From assembly GCA_910576785.1 (NCBI GenBank), contig CAJTJG010000005.1, positions 1 through 64,000 of the forward strand: a stretch of DNA of 64,000 nt. The letters are read 5' to 3'. The notes beneath the pieces are model-generated. The model was given only the letters and a program-made list of their open reading frames with translations. It ran no database searches and was not told the DNA's origin. This DNA comes from an uncultured Duncaniella sp. GTDB lineage: Bacteria; Bacteroidota; Bacteroidia; Bacteroidales; Muribaculaceae. A program made the position numbers and the translations under genes. Below are positions 44,045-54,600 of this stretch, one piece after another; position 1 is the stretch's first letter, and each line of letters begins with the position of its first letter.

Positions 44045-45060
44045 TATAGTTCTATGAGTGTGTCGTATCCGAAATCGCGTATGGCCCGCTTACCTATCAC
44101 ACGGTCCCAATCCATCGGACTTATACCTCCGCCCGGACGTTTCACTGTGATATTATCTTCCGTAAATATCTCTCCGGCCGCAATATCGCGTGAGGCAACA
44201 ATGCTTTTTCTTGCCACGGCGATGTTGCTTTGCTCGCTTGAAGCCACTCTTTTGCGCCCGTCGCCCATGGCCCTCTCCACATTTCTGACAGATCTGACCA
44301 TGGCGGCAAGTTCTGACGGATCGAGCGATGCTCTGTGATCAGGACCGGGAAGAGACTTGTCAAGAGTGAAATGCTTCTCTATAACACATGCGCCGAGAGC
44401 GGCTGCAGCTATTGGCACCTCAATGCCCAGTGTATGATCGCTATACCCTACACCCCCGGCACCGAGTGTACGCAGGTGATTCATGGCCAGCAGGTTCACA
44501 TCTTCCATGGGAGTAGGATACTGGGTGGTGCAGTGAAGCAGGATCACATCCTTACGGGGCGTACCGTTCTGCTCCAATACCTGCAGAGCTTCCTCTACCT
44601 CACCGAGCGTTGACATGCCGGTCGACATTATCACCCTCTCCCCCCTGTGCGCTATCTTGCGCAAGTATGGCAGATTGGTTATCTCTCCCGACGGTATCTT
44701 CCAGAAATCCATGTCGAGAGCGGCAAGCGTATCGATGGACACAAGATCAAAAGGTGTGCTCATGAATCCTATACCTTCATTCCTGCAAAGCTCGGCCAAT
44801 TCGGCATAGGCTTCGAGCGGAAGATGGATGGCACGGCACATGTCAAGCTGCGACTCTGCGGCACCTGTGGTTTCTTTCTGGTATTCCGCCTTGGGGGCTA
44901 TCGAAGAAATGACAAGTTCAGGTACCGCGGTCTGAAACTTCACATAGTCAGCACCCGCCCTGGCAGCCTCCTTCACCATGAGCCTGGCACGCTCCATCGA
45001 GGCATTATGATTTACACCTGCCTCTGCAATGATTATTATCTTATTCGGTTTCACAGCCAT
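44044..45060 (-). CDS. NeuB-family nonulosonic acid synthase (legionaminic/sialic type)
   Basis: These enzymes condense phosphoenolpyruvate with an N-acetyl hexosamine derivative to make nine-carbon acids. The 338 residues show IIIIAEAGVNHNASMERARL, YVKFQT, MSTPFDLVSIDTLAALD, FWKIPSGEITNLPYLRKIA, VIMSTGMSTLGEVEEAL and LLHCTTQYPTPMEDVNL, then GYSDHTLGIEVPIAAAALGA and EKHFTLDKSLPGPDHRASL. The C-terminal SAF domain (about 280-338) includes KSIVASRDIAAGEIFTEDNI and RPGGGISP. Whether it makes legionaminic, pseudaminic or sialic acid cannot be told for certain; the LegB-like gene nearby favours legionaminic acid. MAVKPNK at 45060 is chosen as start. It overlaps the ATP-grasp gene by 20 bases. Confidence 0.88.
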   Translation of the reverse strand: MAVKPNKIIIIAEAGVNHNASMERARLMVKEAARAGADYVKFQTAVPELVISSIAPKAEYQKETTGAAESQLDMCRAIHLPLEAYAELAELCRNEGIGFMSTPFDLVSIDTLAALDMDFWKIPSGEITNLPYLRKIAHRGERVIMSTGMSTLGEVEEALQVLEQNGTPRKDVILLHCTTQYPTPMEDVNLLAMNHLRTLGAGGVGYSDHTLGIEVPIAAAALGACVIEKHFTLDKSLPGPDHRASLDPSELAAMVRSVRNVERAMGDGRKRVASSEQSNIAVARKSIVASRDIAAGEIFTEDNITVKRPGGGISPMDWDRVIGKRAIRDFGYDTLIEL

Positions 45061-46003
45061 AGAATACAGTTTCTTCAAAATAACGGCATATCATCGTGCC
45101 TGGCAATATCTCGTCGACCGGTCTCAGCTCCAGACCTATATACTCGCGGAGTATAAGCATGGGGATATCGGCACCGGCATGCACTGAGCATACCACCCCA
45201 CCGCCGAGGCGTGGATTTATCTCCATGAGCATCAGGCGCCCGGACTCTCTGTCCCTGAGATACTGTATGGTGACAGCTCCACGCAGCCCGAGGCGGGCTA
45301 TCGCGGCATAGGCGTAATCTACAATTGACAGATCGTATACAGTGACGGTTCTTGACACCTCGCCGCCAAGCACCTCAAGGCGCTTCCTCGGGCTAATGCA
45401 CAAGGGGCGGCCATCGGCACCCACATAGCAATCCACAGTGTACTCCTCACGGTCGGGATAATACCTTTGTATCACGTATTCATCCTTGACCTTTATGATG
45501 CGTCTGAACTCCGACACATCATTTATGATCTGCAACCCCTTCGAAGCCGAACCATGACGGGGCTTGGCTATCATCGGAAAAACGGGACGGCCTGCATGGT
45601 AAGTCTCCGGAATAGATAGACCGGCTTCCTCAAACGCCATGGCGCAACTGACTTTATCAAAAAGCATCTCAGCAAACGCAGGACCGACTACCGGCGACCA
45701 TGCATCGCCGAATCTCTCCACATATGCCCCCGCCACAGCTACAGCCGGATCGACGAACGGAAGTATGATATCTATATTCTTATCAACGACAATCTCATGC
45801 AGATGCTCCATAAGCGATGGATCCTTCCACCGCTTGCCAATGATCACCTCTGCCACTGCGGCAATCGGGACATGAGGCTCGAGTTCATAGCTGTACAGCA
45901 CGACCTTGCAGCCCAATTCAGCACCAGCCTTGATGAGCTTCCTGCCCATCGAGACTCTCTTGGCCCCGCCGAGAAACAGTATGTTTATAATCCTGTCACA
46001 CAT
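45041..46003 (-). CDS. ATP-grasp enzyme in nonulosonic acid cluster
   Basis: The 320-residue protein has an N-terminal Rossmann-like part (INILFLGGAKRVSMGRKLIKA) and an ATP-grasp fold of the CarB/PurK type: FPMIAKPRHGSASKGLQII is the glycine-rich ATP loop, YVIQRYYPDREEYTVDCYV the next strand, and LMLMEINPRLGGGVVCSVHAG carries the metal-binding Glu and Asn. Such enzymes couple ATP use to making a peptide-like or thioester bond. Between a sugar dehydratase and a NeuB synthase, it may add an amino acid or other group to the nine-carbon sugar; that is inference. It overlaps both neighbours, so the three genes are co-translated. Confidence 0.8.
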   Translation of the reverse strand: MCDRIINILFLGGAKRVSMGRKLIKAGAELGCKVVLYSYELEPHVPIAAVAEVIIGKRWKDPSLMEHLHEIVVDKNIDIILPFVDPAVAVAGAYVERFGDAWSPVVGPAFAEMLFDKVSCAMAFEEAGLSIPETYHAGRPVFPMIAKPRHGSASKGLQIINDVSEFRRIIKVKDEYVIQRYYPDREEYTVDCYVGADGRPLCISPRKRLEVLGGEVSRTVTVYDLSIVDYAYAAIARLGLRGAVTIQYLRDRESGRLMLMEINPRLGGGVVCSVHAGADIPMLILREYIGLELRPVDEILPGTMICRYFEETVFYGCETE

Positions 46004-46991
46004 TGTAGATATCAGTCTTATATTTTGCGAGGTTCTCCGGTTTGGTGAACCAATCTATCGTCTCGCGCAAGCCGGCTTCCAAAGTATACCGTGGCCTCCA
46101 CTCCGTGAGTGAGGTTATGACGCTGTTGTCGCCACATAGTCTGAACACCTCGCTTCCGGCGGGACGCAAACGGGCCGGATCGACCACATAGCTCACGCCG
46201 CCGCCCATCAGTTCGGCGATGGTCTCGAGTGTCTCGCGCATGCTCACCTCGGTGCCGGTAGCGATATTGATCTCACGTCCCTCCACTCCCGGGGTTTCGC
46301 CAAGCGCTATGAAACCCTCGGCCGTATCACGCACAAAGTTGAAATCGCGTGTAGGTGTGAGGTCACCCACCATGATCTCCTTCTTGCCTGCGGCGATCTG
46401 CGATATGATGGTAGGGATAATGGCACGTGCGCTCTGGCGCGGACCATAAGTATTGAACGGACGTGCTATGACCACCGGCAGACTGAAAGCATTGTAGAAA
46501 CTCAACGCTATGGCATCGGCACCGATCTTTGTAGCGCTGTAGGGCGACTGTGGCTGTTTGGGATGTTTTTCATCAATAGGCACATATTTTGCCGTGCCGT
46601 ATACCTCGCTTGTGGAAGTCACCACAAGACGTCTCACTCCACAGTCTCTCGCTGCCTGGCAAATGTTGAGTGTACCCTTTATGTTGGTGTCCACATAGCT
46701 GTCGGGCGCCACATAGCTGTATGGGATAGCTATGAGCGCGGCCAGATGATATACAGTATCGCACCCTTTCACTATCTCACGGCAGAGATTCGGATCACGC
46801 ACATCGCCGGTCACCACTTCAAGATCCGGATGCGAGATCCCTTCGAGCCACCCCCAGTTGTTGAAGGAGTTGTACTGGCTCAATGCCCTCACGCTGTAAC
46901 CATGTGAGAGGAGAGCCTCTGTAAGATGAGAGCCTATGAATCCGTCGGCTCCGGTCACAAGCACTCTTGTCTTCATATTGTTATCTGCCAT
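45996..46991 (-). CDS. NAD-dependent sugar 4,6-dehydratase/epimerase, LegB-like
   Basis: The 331-residue short-chain dehydrogenase of the extended type has VTGADGFIGSHLTEALLSHG as NAD-binding motif, VYHLAALIAIPYSYVAPDSY, TSTSEVYGTAKYVPIDE and the catalytic YSATK. YNSFNNWGWLEGI just after the first helix is characteristic of LegB, the UDP-GlcNAc 4,6-dehydratase of legionaminic acid synthesis. Downstream steps (aminotransferase, acetyltransferase, hydrolase, CMP transfer) are not encoded in this window. Its start overlaps the lipoprotein stop as ATGA. MADNNMK at 46991 is used; a second Met at residue 6 is an alternative. Confidence 0.85.
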   Translation of the reverse strand: MADNNMKTRVLVTGADGFIGSHLTEALLSHGYSVRALSQYNSFNNWGWLEGISHPDLEVVTGDVRDPNLCREIVKGCDTVYHLAALIAIPYSYVAPDSYVDTNIKGTLNICQAARDCGVRRLVVTSTSEVYGTAKYVPIDEKHPKQPQSPYSATKIGADAIALSFYNAFSLPVVIARPFNTYGPRQSARAIIPTIISQIAAGKKEIMVGDLTPTRDFNFVRDTAEGFIALGETPGVEGREINIATGTEVSMRETLETIAELMGGGVSYVVDPARLRPAGSEVFRLCGDNSVITSLTEWRPRYTLEAGLRETIDWFTKPENLAKYKTDIYNV

Positions 46992-47449
46992 CAGTATGCT
47001 TTCTTAAGATGATATACATATTTAATTCCATCCACACCGCTTCTCTCGAGCATAAGCTCGGAAGAGGTATACTTAAGTATGGCGAGCCTGTTCACAGCTC
47101 CGCCATCCAGATGCAGAGCCGGGGGTGGCGTATAGTTGAGAGATCCATCTATGTCAGTATGATCGAAGTCAAGCAAGAGTTCCTTGTCAGTGATTGACCA
47201 TGTGCCCCTCACAGCATCGGCATCATCATGCGGGAGGATACTGTTTATCACTATTATGTGGCTTTGGAACGACCAGGTGTATAGCAATACATCGCCCTCA
47301 TAGAGCGGCATATCCTCTCCATCGGCCGAAAGAGTTTCCACACGCCAGTTGCCAAACAGCGGCCCGATGTCGCCATTGTTGCGCGTACAGGCGCTGAAAA
47401 ATATCATCAGCGATATACACAGGCTTGATATCGAAATTTTCTTTACCAT
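46991..47449 (-). CDS. lipocalin-like lipoprotein
   Basis: The 152-residue product has a lipoprotein signal ending FFSAC (Cys21). A beta-barrel-like body follows: GPLFGNWRVETLSADGEDMP, VLLYTWSFQSHIIVINSI, VRGTWSITDKELLLDFD and ELMLERSGVDGIKYVYHLKK. The GNWRVE start and final YxxHLKK strand are typical of lipocalin-like lipoproteins of Bacteroidales with unknown ligands. I start at MVKKISISSL (47449), because the earlier ten codons overlap the Wzi-like gene. It stands between a capsule-assembly gene and a sugar dehydratase, so an envelope role is likely. Confidence 0.75.
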   Translation of the reverse strand: MVKKISISSLCISLMIFFSACTRNNGDIGPLFGNWRVETLSADGEDMPLYEGDVLLYTWSFQSHIIVINSILPHDDADAVRGTWSITDKELLLDFDHTDIDGSLNYTPPPALHLDGGAVNRLAILKYTSSELMLERSGVDGIKYVYHLKKAY

Positions 47450-47459
47450 AGAAGAGAGA

Positions 47460-48986
47460 TCAGTAATTGAATGATCCATTATATCTCACGGTCAGCACCG
47501 CCCCGAAATTATTGCATGGCATGTCACCGCGGTCAAGTTCCAACTGCCCTTTCACTGACAGGCCGCTCACTCCTTTCACAGCCCAGTCGGCCTCGATCAT
47601 CACAGCAGTTAGATGTATGGGGTTGGGGAGCATCTGATATCCGTTGCCCCAAGCCCTGCGGTAGCCACCCTTCACCCGATACCTCAGGCCCGGTATCAAT
47701 GTACCGGTAAGGCCGACATGGAATCCACGCATCGCATTTGCCCTATAGGCCATGTATCCTCCTGTATTGTATATAGGAGCCATCAGCGCCGGAGTGCCGA
47801 TCGACATTCCGTAGTAGGCATATGAGTTGTAGGCCCTGTTGTTGTAATAGTCATCGCTTCCCGAGGCATGATCCGGTATTGTGGTACCCTCGAAATCGCC
47901 GGGCGAGAAATGTATCGGACCGCTTTGGTTTGTGAAATCCAGATACTCTATCACCGCCCCTGTCAGCAAGCCATCGGCACAATTCTTGTATTCCAGCCCC
48001 CACAGGCCATCCCAACCGTTGAGTTTGCCGATACCTGAACCATCCTCCCAAGGCCAGGAAAAATAAGCATAAAGCTTCTGGCCGCCGGATAGAGTATATC
48101 GTGCGCGCAGGTCCCATGAACCGAGATGATTGCCGGTATAGAACGCCTCTCCACCATCCTGATGTGGTATAAGGACCTTGAGAAATGTCTTCAGATCGGA
48201 TGAATGTTTCTCCCTGTAGGTAGGTTTGCCCTTGTAATAGAACTGTTCCTCGCCCCCGAAAAGCGCGGCGGCCTGCATGCCCACCGTGACACTGAATCTC
48301 TTCGACGGATTCGTGCGGAAATACATGCGTTTGTAGTTATAGAGAGTGTTGCGGGCTATGTGATAGTTGTAATAGTTGTAGTGGTCCTCCCACCAGGAAT
48401 TGTCCATCATGTAGCCGTAACCTACCTCACCTTGCACCTGTACCCAGCCGTTAGTGAGAGGGATATCCTGAAAATCCACAAAACCGACTCGCACCTGAGG
48501 AATGGGCCGTGCGTTTCCGCTCTCCACGAGATCGCCTGACGTGAGATCATTGTCAAGCAGATACGAGCCTCTCTCCTTAGCTCCCGCCGAGAGAAAGAGC
48601 GAACGCCATTTCACTTCGCCATAGAGCTGCTGGATCCATGCCGCCGACGGACGTTCGGCGTGACTGAACCACACCTTGTCAGCCTCGTTCCATCGCTCAT
48701 AGTCGACTGTCGAGGAATAGCCGGCCAACAGATCCACCCCGAAACCATAACTGAACCTGCGGTCATTGTCCATCGGTTTCCTCAACAGGCCCTCGGCCTG
48801 AAGAGTATACCTCTGCGACAGACGGCCACCACGCATGGAGGATATGTAGTAGGGCGCGAACACTCCGCTACCACCACCGGCGGTAAGCGAGGCTTCGTAC
48901 TCCACATTCTCTCTGGCACTGGCTTCGCCAGACCATCCTGCAAGGATGACCGACACAAGCGCTATTTTTATGATAAGGTGTTTCAT
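47460..48986 (-). CDS. Wzi-family capsule assembly outer-membrane protein
   Basis: The 508-residue protein has a signal peptide (about 1-24, ending GEASA) followed by a beta-barrel-rich sequence. Wzi-like features include PYYISSMRGGRLSQRYTLQA near the start, VKWRSLFLSAGAKERGSYL, TGNHLGSWDLRARYTL, and YAYFSWPWEDGSGIGKLNGW DGLWG-type segments, ending LTVRYNGSFNY with a terminal aromatic residue. Wzi proteins are outer-membrane lectins that help fix or order capsule at the surface. The gene overlaps mutS by four bases and is followed by a lipoprotein and nonulosonic acid genes, which together suggest surface glycan work. Confidence 0.82.
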   Translation of the reverse strand: MKHLIIKIALVSVILAGWSGEASARENVEYEASLTAGGGSGVFAPYYISSMRGGRLSQRYTLQAEGLLRKPMDNDRRFSYGFGVDLLAGYSSTVDYERWNEADKVWFSHAERPSAAWIQQLYGEVKWRSLFLSAGAKERGSYLLDNDLTSGDLVESGNARPIPQVRVGFVDFQDIPLTNGWVQVQGEVGYGYMMDNSWWEDHYNYYNYHIARNTLYNYKRMYFRTNPSKRFSVTVGMQAAALFGGEEQFYYKGKPTYREKHSSDLKTFLKVLIPHQDGGEAFYTGNHLGSWDLRARYTLSGGQKLYAYFSWPWEDGSGIGKLNGWDGLWGLEYKNCADGLLTGAVIEYLDFTNQSGPIHFSPGDFEGTTIPDHASGSDDYYNNRAYNSYAYYGMSIGTPALMAPIYNTGGYMAYRANAMRGFHVGLTGTLIPGLRYRVKGGYRRAWGNGYQMLPNPIHLTAVMIEADWAVKGVSGLSVKGQLELDRGDMPCNNFGAVLTVRYNGSFNY

Positions 48987-51598
48987 TTGCCGGTGAGTAT
49001 GGTTCGGATATCATGGAGCTTGTTCAATGCGGCCATGGGAGTGAGATTGTTTATATCGAGGCCGAGTATCTGATCCCTGAGCTGCGTGAGCACAGGATCG
49101 TCGAGCTGAAAGAACGACAGCTGCATCCCTTCAGCGGCAGAATCAAGAGTAGACAATGATCCTTTGGGCGAATCACTCTCGCGGTTCACCTTCTCGAGAT
49201 GCTCCAGCACCTTGTCGGCTCTCTTCACTATGGTCTGTGGCATTCCGGCAAGTTTGGCCACATGGATGCCGAAGCTATGCTCGCTTCCTCCGCGGGCCAG
49301 TTTACGCATGAACACTACCTTGCCGTCGATCTCCTTGACCGACACATTGTAGTTCACCACCCGTTGGAAACTTTTTTCCATCTCGTTGAGCTCATGATAG
49401 TGGGTGGCGAAAAGCGTCTTGGGCCTTATATTGCCATATTCGTGGATATATTCCACGATGGCCCATGCTATCGAGATGCCGTCGTAGGTGGATGTTCCGC
49501 GTCCGAGTTCATCAAAGAGTATGAGCGAGCGCTCGCTCATGTTGTTGAGTATCGAGGCCGCCTCATTCATCTCCACCATGAATGTGGATTCACCGAGCGA
49601 TATATTGTCGCTCGCTCCGACACGGGTGAATATCTTGTCGACAACGCCTATGTGGGCACTTTCCGCAGCAACAAACGAGCCTATCTGCGCCAGGATGACA
49701 TTCAGTGCGGTCTGACGCAGCAACGCCGACTTGCCTGACATGTTCGGCCCGGTGATCATCATAACCTGCGTTCCATTGTTGGACAGATTCACCGTATTGG
49801 TTATGTAAGGCTCGCCCGGAGGCAGCTCCTTCTCTATGACCGGGTGACGACCCTCCACGATAGATATCTCAAGCGAATCATCCACCACCGGTCTGTTGTA
49901 CCGGTTGTCAAGAGCCACACGTGTGTATGAATTGAACACATCCAGCTGTGCCACGAGCTGCGCATCCAGAAGTATGGCAGGGATGAAGTCGCTCACCCTT
50001 GCCACGAGCGAGCTGAACATGCGCTGCTCTATAATGGCTATCTTATCCTGGGCGCCGAGAATCTTCTCCTCATACTCCTTGAGTTCCTGGGTGATATAAC
50101 GTTCGGCATTGACCAGAGTCTGCTTTCTGATCCAATCCTCAGGCACCTTGTCCTTATGTGTATTGGTAACCTCGATATAGTATCCGAACACATTGTTGTA
50201 GCCAACCTTAAGCGACGGTATGCCCGTGCGCTGGCTCTCGCGCAGCTGCAGTTTGGCCAGATAGTCTTTGCCCTTGAAAGCTATCTCTCGCAGTTCGTCA
50301 AGTTCAGCATCCACACCATCCCGTATCACGGGACCACGGTTAAGAGCCGTAGGCGCATCGTCCACAAGCTCGCGCCCTATCTTCTCCGCTATGCTCGCGC
50401 ATGGATTCAACTGTTCGCCGATCGACTGCAGCGCCGGTTCGGTCGAGCCGAGACATATCTCCTTGATGGGGACAATCATCAGCAATGCGTTGCGGAGCTG
50501 CCCAAGCTCCCGCGGTGTGACACGCACAGCCGAGACCTTGCCTATAAGGCGCTCAAGATCGCCTATCTGCGCAAGCGAATCGCGCAGAGTGTCACGGCTG
50601 TCAGGATTTTTGAAGAAATAGTCCACGATATCCAGACGCTTGTTGATCTCCTTCGGATCCTTGAGCGGGAAAAGAAGCCATCTGTGCAGCAGTCGCGCTC
50701 CCATCGGGCTTACAGTCCTGTCTATGATATCAAGCAGACTCTTTCCGTCCTCACCCATGGCGTGGACAAGCTCCAGACTTCTTATCGTGAATCGGTCAAG
50801 ACGGACCGACATTTCCTCCTCAATCCTGGCCAGAGATGTGATATGCCCTGTATGCGTGTGCTGGGTGATATCGAGATAATGCAATATGGCGCCGGCGGCT
50901 ATTATAGCCGAGGCCATGGAATGAACTCCGAATCCTTTCAGCGATGAGGTCTCGAACTGTTTGAGCAGTCTGTCCATAGCCGATGAGGATGTGAATACCC
51001 AGTCATCGAGTTCGAATGTATAGTACTTTTCGGCAAACGACTCTTCGACCAGACGCTTCTTCCCGCGCTCCACAAGCACCTCCTTTGGAGCGAAGTTCAC
51101 CATCAGCTTCGATATATAGTCAATGGTACCCTCCGCTGTCAGAAACTCGCCGGTAGATATATCGAGAAAAGCGATACCGGTCAACTGCTTGCCGAAATGG
51201 ATGGCTGCGAGGAAATTGTTCTCCCTATGGTTGAGCACATTGTCATTGATCGACACGCCGGGGGTGACAAGCTCGGTGATGCCGCGCTTGACAAGTTTCT
51301 TGGTCGTCTTCGGATCCTCCAATTGCTCGCATATAGCCACCCTCTTGCCGGCTCTGACGAGCTTGGGGAGATATGTGTCAAGCGCATGATGAGGGAATCC
51401 GGCCAGTTCTACATACTGGGCGGAACCGTTGGCGCGGCGGGTGAGGGTTATGCCGAGTATCTCCGATGCTGCGATAGCATCTTCTGAAAAGGTCTCGTAG
51501 AAGTCACCGACACGAAAAAGCAGTATAGCATCCGGATGCTTCTGCTTCATCGCCACATACTGTTTCATCAATGGTGTCTCGACAATAGCTTTGGCCAT
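48983..51598 (-). CDS. mutS: DNA mismatch repair protein MutS
   Basis: MutS recognises base mismatches and starts repair. The 871-residue length is standard. The mismatch-reading FxE motif lies in FRVGDFYETF (Phe33, Glu35). The connector, lever and clamp domains follow, and the ATPase has GPNMSGKSALLRQTALN (Walker A, about 617-624), STFMVEMNEAASILNN and LFDELGRGTSTYDGISIAWA (Walker B), plus FATHYHELNEME. A C-terminal tail of about 60 residues carries the dimer/MutL part. It leads the twelve-gene minus-strand operon, with a TACCTTTG promoter box 19 bases before its ATG. Confidence 0.97.
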   Translation of the reverse strand: MAKAIVETPLMKQYVAMKQKHPDAILLFRVGDFYETFSEDAIAASEILGITLTRRANGSAQYVELAGFPHHALDTYLPKLVRAGKRVAICEQLEDPKTTKKLVKRGITELVTPGVSINDNVLNHRENNFLAAIHFGKQLTGIAFLDISTGEFLTAEGTIDYISKLMVNFAPKEVLVERGKKRLVEESFAEKYYTFELDDWVFTSSSAMDRLLKQFETSSLKGFGVHSMASAIIAAGAILHYLDITQHTHTGHITSLARIEEEMSVRLDRFTIRSLELVHAMGEDGKSLLDIIDRTVSPMGARLLHRWLLFPLKDPKEINKRLDIVDYFFKNPDSRDTLRDSLAQIGDLERLIGKVSAVRVTPRELGQLRNALLMIVPIKEICLGSTEPALQSIGEQLNPCASIAEKIGRELVDDAPTALNRGPVIRDGVDAELDELREIAFKGKDYLAKLQLRESQRTGIPSLKVGYNNVFGYYIEVTNTHKDKVPEDWIRKQTLVNAERYITQELKEYEEKILGAQDKIAIIEQRMFSSLVARVSDFIPAILLDAQLVAQLDVFNSYTRVALDNRYNRPVVDDSLEISIVEGRHPVIEKELPPGEPYITNTVNLSNNGTQVMMITGPNMSGKSALLRQTALNVILAQIGSFVAAESAHIGVVDKIFTRVGASDNISLGESTFMVEMNEAASILNNMSERSLILFDELGRGTSTYDGISIAWAIVEYIHEYGNIRPKTLFATHYHELNEMEKSFQRVVNYNVSVKEIDGKVVFMRKLARGGSEHSFGIHVAKLAGMPQTIVKRADKVLEHLEKVNRESDSPKGSLSTLDSAAEGMQLSFFQLDDPVLTQLRDQILGLDINNLTPMAALNKLHDIRTILTGK

Positions 51599-51617
51599 CT
51601 GAAGTGGAATTTTATCA

Positions 51618-51625
51618 CAAAGGTA
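51618..51625 (-). promoter_or_regulatory. -7 promoter box TACCTTTG for the mutS operon
   Basis: The minus strand reads TACCTTTG, a perfect TAnnTTTG box, 19 bases before the mutS ATG. The -33 position reads TTAG, a weak match. It separates the mutS run from the addA-like gene, whose stop is 21 bases upstream of it. Confidence 0.6.
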
Positions 51626-51645
51626 CTAAAAATTCCACCATTTCA

Positions 51646-54600
51646 CTAATCCACCTCTATTATTTTACCACTGTCAAGATAATAGAGGAATCCTCTTACG
51701 GCAGGATAGCCGATCGACTTGAAAAAGTCGATATAACCTTTTATCTGCTTGACATATCTGCGATAAGGCTGACTGCCCGACTTATAGTCTATCAAGTGAA
51801 TCTCGCCCGAGGCAGTCCATACCACCCGGTCGAAACGCTTGATCTCACCTTTGGCTGTCATGACCTCACGCTCTACAAATACGCGCCGGAATCCCTCGAA
51901 CCATTCCCTGACCTCCGGATCCGTCACTCTCTTGCTTACAAGATCGCGCAATGCCTGACGTTCCTCCTCCGGAGCGCTCAGCATGTCGGGCATCGCCTCA
52001 AGCATGTTCAAGGCCCGATCCACATCATCTACAGTCAGTATGCGCGACATGACATCATGGATCACCAGTCCCCTCTCCCGTGCATTCCTGAATGATCCGG
52101 AGCGCTGCTTCTCCAGACGTGTATTTTCCCACAGCGACCTGTCGGGCGAAAGCGCATATGGCTTCATCACAGATGATTCGGACGGTTCCATGGCCGAGAC
52201 AGTCTTACCTGCGCGTGGAGGTGCCACAGTAGGACGTCCAACCTCAACCACAAGTGTATTATCAAGACGCAAAGGTGAGAATACCTCATCGTCAGATGCG
52301 CCGCGCAGGTCCTTCATGCTCCTGCAGAATTCATCATCACAATCAAGCAGCGACCGATATATGAACCTGGCAGGGGATGGAGCCTCACCGTCATCGCCCG
52401 TTTTACCCTCGATCTCCTTGACCGGCACCTTGACGCTGACAATAAGTTCTTCCACCGCTCGGGTGAACGCCACATAGAGCAAATTCAGTCGGTCGAGTTG
52501 CTTTTCGTTGACACTACGTTCATATTCAGCAGCAAATGGTGTATCCTTCATGGCCGAACTCACCGCAAGCGGAATCCACGGCGGCACGATACGGCTGTCT
52601 ATACCCTCTACCGAACCAAGCCTGAACCACGACCAATCGGGCATATTACTCTCCGTGAACTCGCCGAACGGTATGTGGACACACGGGTATTCCAATCCTT
52701 TCGACTTATGGATGGTGAGGATATTGAGTGCGTCAGGATCCTTTGCTCCCGACACCGATGTGCGCCATCCCGTCTCATCCCACCAGTTGAGAAACGAGCG
52801 TATATCAGCCCTGCCACGTGCCACAAACTCAAGCACGAGATCCTGGAAGGTGGCTATGTAGACATTCTCGGACTCAAGCAGTTCACCGGGCACATTTCTC
52901 GCTATGATGGACTCGACGAGCGATATCATATCACTTCCTCTGAGAGGATCATCGCCGGCATGTGTCTCCGTCATATTTCCGGAAGTCTCTTCAGGCATAT
53001 CTACAGCCCTCAGCAAAGCTTCGCCCGGAGCGAGCCCCCCACTTATACCGGCCTCATATGCATTGATGATCCTTGCCGTATCACGTCGCGATCGCTTATG
53101 CCTGTCGGGTGCGAATTCCGTGGAAGACATGAAGCGAAGATGACTGACAATCAACGACACCGCCGCCGAGCGCGACACAAGCAGTGACTTGTCGGATACG
53201 ATTGTGAAATATGGAAACGATGGATCGGAGGCCCTGACGGACTCAAGGTACTTTATCACCTCGTCTCCCTCCTTCCATCGTCTCACAAGTACAGCTATGT
53301 CACCGGCACGGTAGCCCGATTCGAGCTGCCGCCTCAGATTATCGGCCAGGACGGCAAGAGCCGCCTCCCGCGGATCACTCTCCTTCGAGTCCGGAATGAC
53401 ACCGAGTCTCACATACCCGCGATGGGCGAGATGCTTCGGCGAGATGCGTTGTGCCACATTAGCATAAATATCCTCAAAACCGAGCCTGCGCGCTATGGCC
53501 GAGAAGAGCGTGTTGTTGAACCGCACCACATCGGCCGATGACCGCCAGTTGGTATTCTCCTCAAGGGTCTTGCCCCTGACTACCGAACGCCCGGAAGCCA
53601 CCCTGTCATTATGCAGGTTCTGCAACAACGATGGATCACTGTCCCTGAAACGATAGATACATTGCTTCTCATCACCGATCACAAGACTGTCATGCGATGA
53701 CGCGAGGCTCTCCCCAAGCAGCGGGCTCAGATTCTGCCACTGGCTATAGGATGTATCCTGAAACTCGTCCACGAGGTAATGATTGTATGTATTGCCGATC
53801 TTCTCATATAGAAACGGCGAATCCTCGTCACCGATGATCTTGGCGAGCAGAGCGTTTGTATCGCTGAGCAATATGGTGGAATTCTCGCGGCGATATCGGT
53901 CAAGATACCCGTTGAGCGAGGACAGGAGCCCAAGCTGATACAGATTGGACATGATGATGCCTATATACCGGCTCCGGCGACAACAGTCATCCATAGCCGA
54001 CAATGCCGCCGATATCGCACCGTCAAGTTCCGGCGTGCGCAGAGGCGACGTATCCTTTCCCTTCTTGTATATCGAGGAGATGTCGGCTATGCCGTTCATC
54101 ACGGTTTTCGACAGTGAGGGTCGGCTCTCCCCCTTCTTAACGTGATACCCGCGCACACTCCAGTGTGCCAACGGATCAAGTATATTCTTCTGTATCTCGG
54201 ACTTCATCCCTCCGGCCGACTCGATCATACCGCAAGCAAGGCGACAGGCCTCGGCTGTGGATCGGCGCACAGATCCCGACAGAGTGTCGAGTGCATCGAT
54301 GAATTCGAGAAATCTCGAACTGTCAGAGAGATAATCCATGATCTCGTCATAATTGGCCTTGAACGTATCGTCCATTATACCGTCGATAAAACTTATGAGC
54401 TGCGAATGCACCTCCGACGAACGGTTGAATACATTGAAGGCCTTCCCCTCCTCTATGAGTTTGATCATATAGCGGGTGAGCCATTTCACAAGAAATCCTG
54501 ATGACGGTGCATCCGGCTCTCGGTTAAGATCCTGAAGCATCCGGTCGATGGACGAAGCTATCACGGATGTATCATCAAGTTCCACCTCATAGTTGCCTGA

